DNA of 64,000 nucleotides. It comes from Bretschneidera sinensis. Lineage: Eukaryota; Streptophyta; Magnoliopsida; Brassicales; Akaniaceae. Made by a program: the position numbers and the translations under genes. The DNA is taken from NCBI GenBank assembly GCA_023935145.1, contig CM043697.1:57550501-57614500 (forward strand). Reading direction: 5' to 3'. Position 1 is the stretch's first letter. Each line of letters opens with the position of its first letter. This document shows positions 11,777 to 22,952 of this stretch, piece by piece. The notes below the pieces were generated by a model. It was not told the origin of the DNA and ran no database searches. It saw only the letters and a program-made list of their open reading frames with translations.

Positions 11777-12758
11777 TGTCGGAAATCACCTTGACAAGAT
11801 GCCCAGGTGGTGATCTTCCAAACACCTAAGTCTAGAATGACTTGTAGAAATAATTTCAGCAATCGAACACAAGAACATAAAATCAAAGAAAGAAAGAAGA
11901 CAAGCAATTTGTTATCGAGGTTCGGCAATGTGCCTACGTCCCCGTGAGTTCGTCCGAACTCTCTGCACTATCTCAAATGGTTCTTACAAGTTACAACAAT
12001 CCTCTTCAAGAAGCTCAAGTTCTTGAAGAAACCAAGAAGAGAAGAAAGAAGATTACAATGCTCTCTCTCTATGCTACGCTCTATTCTTTACAACCAGCCT
12101 CACTACAAGAGTCCCTTTTGTGTTTATGTCTCTCACACAATTCTCTCTTGTATTTACAATTGATCTCACAATGTTACAACTTTCTCTTGTTCTATATGTG
12201 TATATTATGTATGTAGAATGAGGCTAAGGAACCCCTTTTATAGTCATTCACTTCTTGGAGATTCTTGTGAATCAATCTCCACCCTTTGATCATGATCTCC
12301 TTTTAATCTTAGCCCTTCATCACTTTTCAAGTGGTGCTGTGCATTTTGATATTGCGCACACACACTTTGGAGAGCCTTTAAGCCTGCTGCCTATAGGTGC
12401 AATAGTGTGCCTAGCGGTGCGGCGCTCAGCAGGGCGCGGTGAGGCGTTGAGGCAGAGTGTGCTTGCGTTCACACTGGGCGGTGCATCGCTGATGGCTAAG
12501 CGGTGCAGCGCTGGTCCTGTCCTAGCAGCACCCTTGCTGGTGGATGGTCAATGCGCTGCTGGAGAGTTCCTGGAGCTTACCTTCTGGATGGTGCAGTGCT
12601 GGAGAGGGAGCAGTGCACCGCTGGTGCACACTGATGCTGCCCAGTAGTGCATACACTCCATCAACTTGTGTGCAGAAGTGCACACACCAGTGTGCCTAAC
12701 CTTCCCTTGCTCCAAATTGATGCACACACATGTGTGCAGCCTTCTAACTTTCTGAACT
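11777..12758 (-). repeat. Copia-1 truncated 3' LTR
   Basis: It aligns with 15343-16325 of the other LTR, including the '(g)aaatcaccttgacaag' start and the GC-rich middle with 'gcggtgc' repeats (12400-12650). Similarity ends after 'tttctgaact', where integrase coding sequence begins. A 130-codon frame on the plus strand at 12255-12647 is a by-product of the GC-rich U3 and is not called as a gene. Confidence 0.85.
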
Positions 12759-13845
12759 AGTAGTCATTTACTGCATCAACCTCTTCTTGTTCAGCCTCTT
12801 CTTGAGTTTCTTGAGCTTGGCCTTCATCCAAGGGCTCTACCTGGTCCGAACCCTCTTGCCTCCTTCGCTCTACCTGAACTGAGTTCTCCTTGATGTGATG
12901 CTCCATAACTTCTGGTTTGGTTTGCTCACTAGTCCCTATAGGGTTAGTTTTCTCCAAGTAGGGAAATAATAATTCGTTAAAAATAACATCCCTACTTATA
13001 ATCAGTTTCATGCCCTTCTTTTCTAAGGACCACAACCTATATCCCTTAAACCCATCACCATATCCTAAAAATACACATTTTCTAGATCTAGGGTCAAGTT
13101 TATCCTCCTTTTGATGTGCATATGCTGCACACCCAAAAGTCCTTAGGTTGCTTAATTCAGGGGGTTTTCCACTCCACATCTCCATGGGAGTCTTGAGCTC
13201 TAAAGCTCTAGAGGGTGATCTATTTATCAAGTATGCAGCTGTAGCCACAGCTTCTCCCCAAAAATATTTTGGTAACCCGGATCCTATTAACATGCACCTA
13301 ACTTTTTCCATAAGGGTTCTATTCATTCTTTCAGCAACTCCATTTTGCTGGGGTGTTTTTACAACCGTCCTATGCCTTAGGATGCCATTTAATTCACAGA
13401 ATTTATCAAAATCATTATTGCAAAATTCTAAGCCATTATCGGTTCATAAAGCGTTAACTACCCTACCTGTTTGAGTTTCCAGCAACTTCTTCCACACAAC
13501 AAATTTATTCAAGGTGTCAGATTTATTCCTAAGCAAATAGACCCACACTCTTCTTGAATAATCATCAATTAAAGACAGAAAGTAAAAGTTACCTCCCTGT
13601 GTTGGTGTTCTTACTGGTCCCCAAAGGTTCGAATGAATGTAATCAAGAATCCCTTTGGACTTGTGCACTCCGGTGTTGAAGCTGACCCGGTGTTGCTTCC
13701 CAAGAATGCAACTCTCACAGAAATCTATTTTTTCTACTTTGTCACCACCAAGTAGACCTTCCTTGCTAAGCACTTGCAGGCCCTTTTGGCTCATGTGACC
13801 CAAGCGAGTGTGCCAAAGGGTTGCCTTGTCCATCTCAGCCATCAA
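12757..13845 (-). pseudogene. Copia-1 integrase (GAG-pre-integrase and core)
   Basis: Two minus-strand frames joined across a stop near 13444. Frame 13444-13845 holds the zinc-binding region (LWHTRLGHMS with CESCILGKQHR) and the start of the core (DYIHSNLWGP, DDYSRRVWVY). Frame 12757-13326 continues with MNRTLMEKVR, INRSPSRALE, TFGCAAYAHQ and FLGYGDGFKGYRLW, which is normal Copia integrase order. The stop before TDNGLEF is TGA where CGA is expected. The 3' end at 12757 falls exactly on the LTR junction, so its stop codon was supplied by the deletion. Confidence 0.88.
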
Positions 13846-15110
13846 GCTTGCTTCTTAATCATTTATTTCTGTCTCTCCGATCATCTCATAGAGTCCATCG
13901 TTTCTTGCTGCCTTGATCACTACCAAAGATCCCCTGGCCACCTTAATCTTTCCTCCCTCTACTTTGCATGTATACCCCATGGAATCCAGCTACCCCAATG
14001 AGATCAAGTTCCTCTTCAAATCTGGAAGATATCTTACATTTCGCAGTAATCTTGTGACTCCATCAAACATTTTCAATCGAATTTCACCAATCCCTCTCAC
14101 TTGGCAAGAATTGTCATTCCCCAAGAAGACCCTTCCATCATTGATCTCCTTGAAATTCTTGAACCATTCTTTGTGAGGGTATATATGATAAGTACACCCA
14201 GAATCAAGAATCCACTTTCCACTGCCTTGCCTCCTGCTCACATTTGAGCACACTATAAGAATATCATCTTGCTGTTCTCCTTTGGCAACCGAAGCCTCTC
14301 CATTGTTGGTGTGGCTTCTCCTCTCATCCCACATCCTCTTCTTGCAATCTTTCTTGAAATGGCCCTCCTTGTTGCAGTAGAAGCATCTCCTTCCTCCTCC
14401 AAGTCTTATCTTGGAATAAGATCTCCCATGGTTCTGCCCTCTACCTCTTGATTTCTCCCGATAGTTGCCATGGTTGTTAGTGCCATTCCGAGTTGCTGGC
14501 CTTCCTCTTACGAACAGCCCATCACCACTTGATGTCTCCTTCATCTTGGCCTTGAAATCATGTGCCCTTATGGCATTGATCACAATTTCCTTTGTCAAAG
14601 TATCCCTTTCATACTCAATGGCATTAATCAAGTTATCAAAGCAATCAGGAAGAGAATTTAACAAAATAACAGCCAATTATTCATCCGGAAAAATAATGCT
14701 ACAGCTATTCAAATCTTAAACTAGCTTATTAAAGACATCAAGATTATCTTGCAACTCTTTACTAGGGTCCATTTTAAAAGCAAAGATTCTTTTAAAAAGA
14801 TAAATCTTATTAGGAAGAGTTTTAGTAAGAAACAACTCATCTAGTTTCTTCCATATGACAACCGGATCCTCCGAGTCTCCGCACTCCCTTGTGACACTAT
14901 CCGACATGTGCAAGAAAATGGTGCTGTAAGCCATCTTCTTCATCTCGGTCCGCTGGTCCTCTGTGACACTTGTTGGAAAAGCATCATCTTCTCCAATAGC
15001 CAAGTCCACTTTCTGTTGCATTAGAACAACCTCGATCTTCCGCTTCCAAAGGGCAAAGTCTCCCTTTCAATCAAAATTCTCTACACAGAAATTTGAAGCC
15101 ATCTTTTGCG
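13846..15110 (-). pseudogene. Copia-1 gag and protease
   Basis: From the primer-binding side: gag N-terminal region (14716-15021, with PVVIWKKLDELF and LPNKIYLFKRIF), a TAG, then 13990-14676 with the UBN2-like LLNSLPDCFDN, the zinc knuckle CFYCNKEGHFKKDC and the protease motif WILDSGCTYH, ending in FLGND and LKRNLISLG. These mark gag, nucleocapsid and aspartic protease in order. Stops near 14717 and 14675 split the frame. The first ~90 bases after the primer-binding site show no clear coding. Confidence 0.85.
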
Positions 15111-15329
15111 AACAAGATCCTAGATTTATGCACTACCCACAAATGCTTTCTTCAACCTCAAGAACACAGATCGAAGATGGATCTTAACACCGTTCTTGAA
15201 TCAATCTTCAAGAACACGATCAGATCTTGATCTTTACACCATTCTTAAATCACCCAAGAAGTTGATCTTTGATTCTAGGAGTCTTGGCTCCGTCACCTTC
15301 TTGTTCTTGCTCCGATACCCAGCTGTGCA

Positions 15330-15341
15330 GCTCTGATACCA
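15330..15341 (-). promoter_or_regulatory. Copia-1 primer-binding site (initiator Met tRNA type)
   Basis: The minus strand reads TGGTATCAGAGC, the usual complement of the initiator-Met tRNA 3' end in plant retroelements, directly after the LTR end at 15343. This fixes the element's orientation. Confidence 0.9.
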
Positions 15342-15342
15342 C

Positions 15343-16405
15343 TGTCGAAAATCACCTTGACAAGATTCCCAGGTGGTGATCTTCCAAACACCCAAGTCTA
15401 GAATGACTTGTAGAAATAATTTCAGCAATTGAACACAAGAACAGAAAATCAAAGAAAGAAAGAAGACAAGCAATTTGTTATCGAGGTTCGACAATGTGCC
15501 TACGTCCCCGTGAGTTCGTCTGAACTATCTGCACTATCTCAAATGGTTCTTACAAGTTACAGCAATCCCCTTCAAGAAGCTCGAGTTCTTGAAGAAACCA
15601 AGAAGAGAAGAAAGAAGATTTCAATGCTCTCTCTCTATGCTACTCTCTCTTCTTTACAACCAACCTCACTATAAGAGTCCCTTTTGTGTTTATGTCTCTT
15701 ACACAATTCTCTCTTGTATTTATAATTGATCTCATAATGTCACAACTTTCACTTCTTCTATATGTGTATATTATATATGTAGAATGAGGCTAAGGAACCC
15801 CTTTTATAGTCATTCACTTCTTGGACATTCTTGTTAATCAATCTCCACCCTTTGATCATGATCTCCTTTTAATCTTAGCCCTTCATCACTTTTCAAGTGG
15901 CGCTGTGCATTTTGGTATTGCACACACACACTTTGGAGAGCCTTTAAGCCTGCTGCCTATGGGTGCAGCACTGTGCCTGGCGGTGCGGTGCTCAACAGGG
16001 CGCGGTGAGGGGCTGAGGCAGAGTGTGCTTGTGTGCACACTGGGCGGTGCACCATGGATGGCTGAGCGGTGCAGCACTGGTCCTGTCCCAGCAGCACCCT
16101 TGCTGGTGGATGGTCGGTGCACCGCTGGAGTGTTCTTAGAGCTTACCTTCTGGATGACGCAGTGCTGGAGAGGGAGAAGTGCACCACTGGTGCAAACTGA
16201 TGCTGCCCAGCAGTGCACATACTCCATCAACTTGTGTGCAGAAGTGCACACACCAGTGTGTCTAGCCTTCCCTTACTCCAAATTGATGCACACATATGTG
16301 TGCAGCCTTCTAACTTTCTGAACTTTAATCCTCCATCCTTGGTTTAGATTTTAACCATCTTTGAACCATGGTTGGACCTGTGTAAACCTTAGACAAATAC
16401 CAACA
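15343..16405 (-). repeat. Copia-1 5' LTR
   Basis: A complete 1,063-bp LTR. On the minus strand it starts TGTTGGTATTTG and ends in GGTGATTTTCGACA. U3 contains a GC-rich patch (15950-16220) with repeated 'gcggtgc' and 'cagcgctgg'-like words, unusual in this AT-rich window. Reading frames of 166 codons (plus) and 121 codons (minus) in this patch have no known domain. Confidence 0.9.
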
Positions 16406-16410
16406 AGAAG

Positions 16411-16724
16411 CTCTTGCTTAGCATATGTCAATGAAAAATACATGGCACAATGATCCATTTCACTATTGAATGGCAAGATAAGTGAGAGAAAAATAAATAT
16501 TTTTTTTCATCCAATGGTGAGATAGACTTTTGTGCCATGTATCTTTCATAGACCCAGACTAGACAATAATTTTTCTCGTATGTCCAAACCCCTTTATTCC
16601 AAAGTCTAGCACCAGGTTCTTTCTCTGTTGATCTAGACAGGAAAGTTGTTCATTACTAGTATAGTAATGGTTGCTGGTACTAAGATGATTTTATTCATCT
16701 TTTGTGCACAGTTACCATCATGGA
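16411..16724 (+). pseudogene. LINE-1 segment 2 (before zf-RVT)
   Basis: After removal of Copia-1 the LINE resumes here. Most of it is decayed and partly occupied by a small MITE (16428-16551). Near 16670-16724 the frame gives GCWY-stop-DDFIHLL and then VTI, continuing without a break into MEISVVWFDP at 30208 once the block 16725-30207 and one ATGGA copy are removed. That continuity supports the nesting. Confidence 0.6.
16428..16551. mobile_element. Short palindromic MITE
   Basis: About 124 bases with long imperfect terminal inverted repeats: ATACATGGCACAA at 16438-16450 pairs with TTGTGCCATGTAT at 16529-16541. The similarity continues inward through 'atttcactattgaatgg' against the complement of 'catccaatggtgaga'. 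It could fold almost entirely into a hairpin. The pattern resembles Mutator-type MITEs of plants, but no clean target duplication was found, so the superfamily is open. Confidence 0.6.
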
Positions 16725-17329
16725 TGTTGGGATTTCGACATGTGAGTTATCTCATATTTAAGAGAAATAAAAAATAAGAGTAGTTTATATACATGGTTTG
16801 GGCCCAAGACTCTTAAGCTTAAGCATTTGAGTCATATTGGTGCCCATCCATATATATCAAGCCCATATTCGTGTAATCTCTCGTCGAGTGAAACTCTCGA
16901 CCTTAATAAGTGGTATCAGAGCCTAGTTTGATTTGGTCATGATCATTTGTCTCTCATGATGCTTGCCACATGGTTGAGTCTTTGGATGAGAAGCATTTGT
17001 GTGCCCACAATTGTCTTCCTTGTGAGGACTCCCATGGTTTGCCTCTCCCATAGTTGAGTTTGGTCTGGTTCTCTTGTTGATCGTGTGACCTGGTTCCATT
17101 CAAGAGGGAGTTTGGTATATAATTCATATATGAGTGGAAGATTTGTTAGGATATCCACATGTGAGTTATCCCACATATGAAATAAATAAAAAATAAAAGT
17201 AGTTTATATACATGGTTTGTGTGCAAGACTCTTAAGCTTAAACTTTTAAGTCATATTGTTGCCCATCTATATATATCAAGCCCGTGTTCGTGTGATCTCC
17301 CATAATGTGAAATACTCTCAACCTTAACA
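16725..17329 (+). mobile_element. TRIM-like element (terminal-repeat retrotransposon in miniature)
   Basis: Two short direct repeats, 16725-16908 and 17144-17329, both start TGTTRGGATWTC and share 'cacatgtgagttat', 'gtagtttatatacatggttt', 'tatatatcaagccc' and end CCTTAAYA. Right after the first lies TGGTATCAGAGC (16911-16922), an iMet primer-binding site; before the second is a purine-rich 'gagtggaagat'. Total size is about 605 bases with ~235 non-coding internal bases, which is the TRIM design. The left flank is ATGGA, but the right flank (AGTAC) does not match; see the compound-insertion finding. It must have been mobilised in trans. Confidence 0.75.
16911..16922 (+). promoter_or_regulatory. 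TRIM primer-binding site (initiator Met tRNA type)
   Basis: TGGTATCAGAGC two bases after the first short LTR on the plus strand. Confidence 0.8.
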
Positions 17330-17339
17330 AGTACTTGTT

Positions 17340-17828
17340 TGTTAGGAATAAAGTGGCAAAAAAATAAACAGACACATAAAATTTACATAGTTCGGAGGTA
17401 AAACTCCTACGTCCACTGGTGATGATGAGAGATTCCACTATAATCAAAATTAGAGCACAAATCAAGAGAGATAAAACTCCCTAAGCCCAAATCCCCAAAT
17501 ACACTCAAATCTAGGCTACAACAAATTCAATTGGGAAAATACAATAGCATAGAAGAAAATAAGTTTCAACCACTTACAATGATCTGTTTGTTGTACAACT
17601 CTGTCTTCAGCTTGATGAAAAAAGAGAAATAGGCACATATATATAAGCAACATCAAGGAGAATCTTTCTGCTATTTAATTTTGTATTACATGTCCTACTA
17701 GCACCAAAACATCCACCTTTTTTAATTCTTGCTTTTCCTACTGCAAATTGTACTATTGCATGATGCTATGGCAATTAAAAAGAAGAATGGGTCCGTTTTT
17801 ACTCCAAAATTACAAGTCATATTTAACA
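17340..17828 (-). repeat. Copia-2 3' LTR
   Basis: Starts TGTTAGGAATAAAG and ends TTTAACA on the plus strand. On the minus strand the LTR start is preceded by the purine tract AAAGTGGAGATT (plus 17829-17840), the expected plus-strand primer. Confidence 0.85.
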
Positions 17829-17849
17829 AATCTCCACTTTGGCTTGAAT

Positions 17850-20246
17850 TTTCACAAATAGTAAATTACTCTCCATCATCTCTACAAATGCCCCAACCAG
17901 GCATAATTCAAATGTTGTAAGTAACACTAATGAAGTCCAAGCAATGCTCGAACTTGGACAGTGGAAGTGGTTTAGTCAACATGTTTGCCAGATTATCTAT
18001 TGTCCCAATTTTCTTTACAACAACTTCACCATTATCAACTATATCTCGAATAAAGTGGTAACGAAAATCAATATGCTTCGTTATCTCATGGAATATCTAA
18101 TCCTTAGTAAAGTGAATAGCACTTTAACTATCACAATGGACAATGGTGGCATCATGAACCCAACATAATTCACTAAACAATCCTCTCAACCAAATAACTT
18201 CCTTGATAGCCTGTGTTATAGCTATATACTCCATCTCTGTAGTCAGCAAAGAAACAATTGGTTGTAGAGTAGCCTTCCAACTAACAGTGCATCCACTAAG
18301 AGATAACATGTAGTGGATCTTCTTTTGTCAAGATTGCTTGCAAAATCTGAATCAACATAACTAACAACATTACTTTTGTGGCTTCTAAACTTTAAACATA
18401 CGCCTGAAATACCTCTAAGATACTGAAGTATCCACTTAACAGCTCTCCAAGGCTCTTTCCCAGGATTACCCATATACCTGCTAATCACACTGACAACTTG
18501 CGCAATATCTGGATGGGTGCAAACCATGGCATACATAAGACTCTCAACATAACTGAATAGGGAACACATGACCTGTATTCTTTGTATTCATCTCTCTGTG
18601 GAGACAAAGCAGCTGAAAGTCTGAAGTGAGCAGCAAGAGGAGTACAAATGGGTTTGGCATTCTTCATGCCAAAACGTTCCAAAACTTTCTCAATGTATTT
18701 ATCTTGCGTCAAATATAACAAACCCACACATTTATCTCTTTTGATCTCCATACCAAGAATCTTCTTAGTTAGACCTAAATCTTTCATCTCAAATTCATTG
18801 TTGAGCAGTGCTTTCAGGCTAGCAATCTCAGATTTACTCTTACAAACAATAAGCATATCATCCACATACAATAATAGATAAATGAATGATCCATCGACAA
18901 GCTTCCTAAAATACACACAACTATCATACTTGCTTCTTGAATACCCATTACCCACCATGAATGAGTCAAACCGCTTGTACCATTGACGAAGAGACTGTTT
19001 CAAACTATATAAAGCTTTCTTCAACAAACAAACATAGTCTTCCTTACCCTCAATAACAAAGCCCTCGGGCTGATGCATATAGATTTTTTCTTTAAACTCA
19101 CAATGCAAAAACACAATTTTAATGTCAAGTTGTTCTAATTCCAAATTCTGCATAGCAACCAATGATAAGAGAATACAAATGGAACTATGCTTCACAACCA
19201 AAGAGAATCCGTCATTAAAATCAATTCTTGCAACCCCATTGTATCTCTTAGCAACCAAACGTGCTTTATGACTTGCATTTTCAATCTCCGTGATGTTTTT
19301 ATTTTTCTTGAATATCCATTTGCAACCAACTATCATTTTTTTTTCATTGGTGGTTTTACCAATTTTCAAGTCGGATTCTTCTCAAGAGACTCCATCTTTC
19401 ATGCATGGCTACTAGCCACTTTGAAAAATCTATATAAGCAATGGCTTTTGTGTATGTGGAAGGTTCACTTACATCACTAGTTTATTGTGCAACTGACAAA
19501 GTATAGGTGATTGCATCAGTATTACTAGACAAAACAATATTATTATACCTCAATAATGGTCTAGTCTTTCTTCTCGATCTATGTTTGGCAATGCTGTAAG
19601 GTTCATTCTGAATCTATTGAGTCTGTTATTCACCTAAATTCTAACTCTGTTCAGAAACAAGCTGTGTGGAAATGTTATACATAGGATATGAATCAAGACT
19701 TTCCAAATCCACCTAATGTGTGTTACTTTTACCCTGATCAAAATCACAAATAACAAACTCCTTTTTTTACAGGTTAAGCATAACATATTCATTAAAAATA
19801 ACATCACAACTAATGAGAAATTTAAGTAACTTAGGATCATGACACCATAATCTATATCCTTTGACACCATCAACATAACCAAGAAAAAGGCCCTTTTTAG
19901 CTCTAGGCTCTAATTTTTCATCATTAACATATTCATGACATCTAAATATTTTTACCATAGAATAATCAGAAGGGTTACCAGACCATACATCATGTGGGCT
20001 TTTAAACTCTATAGCTGTAGTAGGAGATCAATTCACCAAACAACAGGCAGTAAATATTTCCTTTGCCCAAAATTCATTAGTCAAACCAACATTTGAAAGC
20101 ATACAATGAACTCTCTCCACAAGAGTTCTGTTCATTCACTCAGCAATCCCATTCTACTGTGGTGTACCTTTGACTGTCTTATGTCGTACAATACTCTCAT
20201 ATCTACAGTAGTCATCAAATTCATTTGTGCAAAATTTTAAACCATT
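17850..20246 (-). pseudogene. Copia-2 integrase C-terminal half, RT and RNase H
   Basis: From high to low coordinates: integrase C-terminal half (20100-19767: RTLVERVHCML, WSGNPSDYSM, FLGYVDGVKGYRLW); a linker; reverse transcriptase 18485-19369 (WIFKKNKN, KARLVAKRYNGV, EQLDIKIVFLH, catalytic YVDDML, TKKILGMEI, TPLAAHFRLS); then RNase H 18124-18569 (MYAMVCTHPDIA, WILQYLRGISG, DFASNLDKRRST, then LLTTEMEYIAITQA). A frameshift near 18560 separates RT from RNase H, another near 18300 splits RNase H, and stops interrupt the integrase. The YVDDML active-site motif is intact, but the gene as a whole is dead. Confidence 0.87.
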
Positions 20247-20251
20247 ATATG

Positions 20252-21578
20252 TGTTGTGAGTTTTAAATTACTCGCAAGCGCACGAGTCGTTTGCAATATA
20301 GTGTTGTGCAAGTGCGAGGTCGAATCCACAGGGAATTGCATTGTGAAAATGTAATTTTATCAAAACTAAACTTATCTTAACCTAGTTCCGAGTTTTGATT
20401 TATATGTTTGCAAAACAAATAAAAACTAAACTAAATTGATTTAAAACTAATAATAAAGACACTAAGGTTTCTGAATCCACCCCACCAAAGTTAAGCATAT
20501 ATCTTCATGTTCTAAAAATAGCCTATCAAAACATTCCATGAATCCAACTTAAAACAAAAAACAACAAATATCTCAATTAAACCAAAAGCATCTAGTGTAT
20601 CCGCTTCTAACAAATCACAAAGGAAATCCAATTTAATCAAAAACAATTTGATGTATCCATCAGATGAAACACACGGAATGTCCAACAGAACAATTTAAAC
20701 GCAATCAATAATAAGAATTTACTCAAATAATTAACAGAACATTTATACTAAAAAAAACATCAGAATTGTATAAACAAATCTGAAACTATTATGCCAAACA
20801 ATGGCGAGGCTTCATCTTCAACCTTAGTTGAAGATTTTAGCCACTCATAATCATGAAACTAGAGTTCATAATAAAAGTACTAAATATTAAACTAAAAGGC
20901 AGTAAATTAAAACTGACTATACATGGGAGAAATTCCACTTGCTGTTGGGCGACGCTTCCCCTCGTGGTAGCAAAGCCTTTGGGATTCAGCAGCATGCTAG
21001 CAGACGTCCACCGGATTGCACCAAATGGCACCAGGAATTGCACACCGAATGATGAAGGGAGATGGGGCTTTTATAAGGGAATTTCCGGAGTACAATGTGT
21101 TTCAAATTCGATGTGGGATACTGCTCGAGTGCGATCGATAGCAGTCTGGTGCGCTCGAGCGCATACTGGCACACTACAAAGCAATTTTAACTGATGTGGG
21201 ATGTGCGAGTGCGCACTTGCGATCGATCGCAAGTCTGGTGAGATCGGGTGCATTAGATATCTTCAGCTTGACCCTTGTCTACTAAAACTGCCATAGCTTT
21301 CTCTGGAAGAATCATTTTTACAAGCCGTAAAATCCCTCAGAAAATAGACTTCCGAATCTTTCCAAGCATATATGGCTCCTCTCCTAGTTCTTCCTGAATC
21401 AATATAGTAAAATCCACAAAAATGATTGATTTGTATAGGAAATTCTGGCAATTTTAGTGAAACTCCTTTCTCAGTGCTTGTAAACCTGAAAAACAACAAA
21501 AACAACTCCAAGTAACAAATTCTTACGCTAACAAATGTAAATTAAGTGGCCAAAATATGCAATATTTTTCACTCATCA
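20252..21578 (-). repeat. Gypsy A 3' LTR
   Basis: A 1,327-bp LTR. On the minus strand it starts TGATGAGTG and ends ACTCACAACA. U3 carries repeated GCGATCGATCGC-type words at 21130-21245. Adjacent at 21579-21594 is the purine tract (minus AAGTTTGGAGGTAT). Confidence 0.88.
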
Positions 21579-22950
21579 AATACCTCCAAACTTACAGTTT
21601 GCTAGTCCCTTAGAAAAACAAAATAAAAGACTAAATGAAAAACAAAAAACATAAAGATAAGTTCATCACTCATGGTATCCAAAAATTTAAGGAGCACTCA
21701 AAACCATTATATTCATTCATGAGCAAGCTTAAAAAATATAACCCATCTTCGCAATGAACAAGAATTTAAAACCTAGTTACTTACACGAGGCAGGCTAAGA
21801 CATCACAAGCTTGAATGAGTGTGAAGTGAATTAGCATATACAGATGAGGTTTCCAAATAACTTCAATGTACAATGTCTCTATGTCTCAAGATTTACAGAA
21901 TTTCTCGTAAGAATGAACAATGATGGCATAATTTTATTTATTTATTTTTTATATATAAGGCTCTGCTATGATTAGTTCCCTTAAGCTTTCTAATTGACCC
22001 ACGTAGCGAGTGTTGAGTCAATGACTCCCAAACTAGATGGTTTTAGGGCATTAGGTGTAAAGACACCCCTAAGGACTTACTAACTCGAGTAAAAAATGCT
22101 ACAAAACTAAATTGGCCTAAATGCTACCAAGCAAAATTTCCACCTTTTGACATGAACACTCACTGCTTACTGAGGCAAGAGGTCCAGTTACTCAGTGAAA
22201 AGTTTCGCAATGATCATTATGAATAAAATTCCCACCTTTTGACGTGAACACTCACTGCTTACTGAGGCAAGAGGTCCAGTTACTCAGTGGAAAGTTTATT
22301 GATGATGATCATTATTTTTCTTTTTTTTCTTTTCTATGCCCAAGTGTTAATCCCACAAGTCATCCAGTTTCAGTTCAGTCAAGGAAACATACACATTGAA
22401 ATCGCATGTCATACCTCACACAAATATGTGCTAATGTGCTTATGTTAGATTGGCTCAAACATGTAAATTCTTGAATGCCTAAAGTAAGTAACAAAGTTTT
22501 AAAAATCTATCATCAGATCATGTGTTCAAAATTTTAAGCTCACCAACGAAATCACATCACAATTTTTCAGATCAACCAAAAATTTCAGACGAACATGAAC
22601 ATGCATTTACCTTTTTTTTTTAATTGAAGAAAAACAACAACAAATTAGGACAAAGTGTGTGTAATGTGTCTCCCATACCCCCAAACTTAAATTATATATT
22701 GACCAAAATGTGTTAATAATATGGAAAGAGCTAACCTGGGAGATGGAGAACTAGCTAGACGGGTATGGCTCATAATATACCCTCAAACTTGAAGTGAAGT
22801 ACGCGTTGTCCCTGAAAAATAACAACTGGAAAACAAAAATACTGGAAACAAACATTAATCATAAATATGTAAAATAATAAATAAATAGAAAGGATAAGCT
22901 GTGGGGTGCCTCCCATGAGCGCTAAGTTTAACATCTTCAGCCAGACCGAA
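21579..22950 (-). other. Gypsy A 3' non-coding module with two PPT-like tracts and a 58-bp repeat
   Basis: No coding sequence. It contains a terminal polypurine tract (21579-21594) and a second, internal one on the minus strand, AAGTTTGGGGGTA, at 22677-22689. A 58-bp sequence occurs twice at 22140-22197 and 22232-22289 (period 92), including 'actgag'/'ctcagt' arms able to pair. Gypsy B carries the same order of parts at 37057-38472, so the module is ancestral. Confidence 0.7.
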
Positions 22951-22952
22951 CA

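Larger units (their letters stand above)
11777..16405 (-). mobile_element. Copia-1: internally deleted Ty1/copia retrotransposon
   Basis: The boundaries are fixed by AGAAG at 11772-11776 and 16406-16410, by TGTCG/TGTCGG ends on the left of each LTR and ...CCAACA on the right. Transcription runs on the minus strand: 5' LTR 15343-16405, iMet-type primer-binding site at 15330-15341, gag, protease, integrase, then a truncated 3' LTR 11777-12758. RT and RNase H and the first ~80 bases of the 3' LTR were lost in one deletion that fused the integrase C-terminal region to the LTR near 12758. Copia-5 at 61216 belongs to the same family. It cannot be autonomous. Confidence 0.9.

Noticed and set aside
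12255..12647. 130-codon plus-strand frame in Copia-1 3' LTR (and 166- and 121-codon frames in 15821-16321)
   Set aside because: They lie in the GC-rich LTR patch, overlap on opposite strands and have no domain; the frame differs between LTR copies.
16911..16922. TGGTATCAGAGC strings as tRNA gene parts
   Set aside because: Each lies next to an LTR end and is a primer-binding site; no cloverleaf flanks any of them.
16725..17329. Cassandra-type TRIM with a 5S RNA promoter
   Set aside because: I see no 5S-like A, IE and C boxes in the short LTRs.
17238..17465. Minus-strand 75-codon frame across the TRIM/Copia-2 junction
   Set aside because: It spans two unrelated LTR ends and the ten-base joint; coding is accidental.
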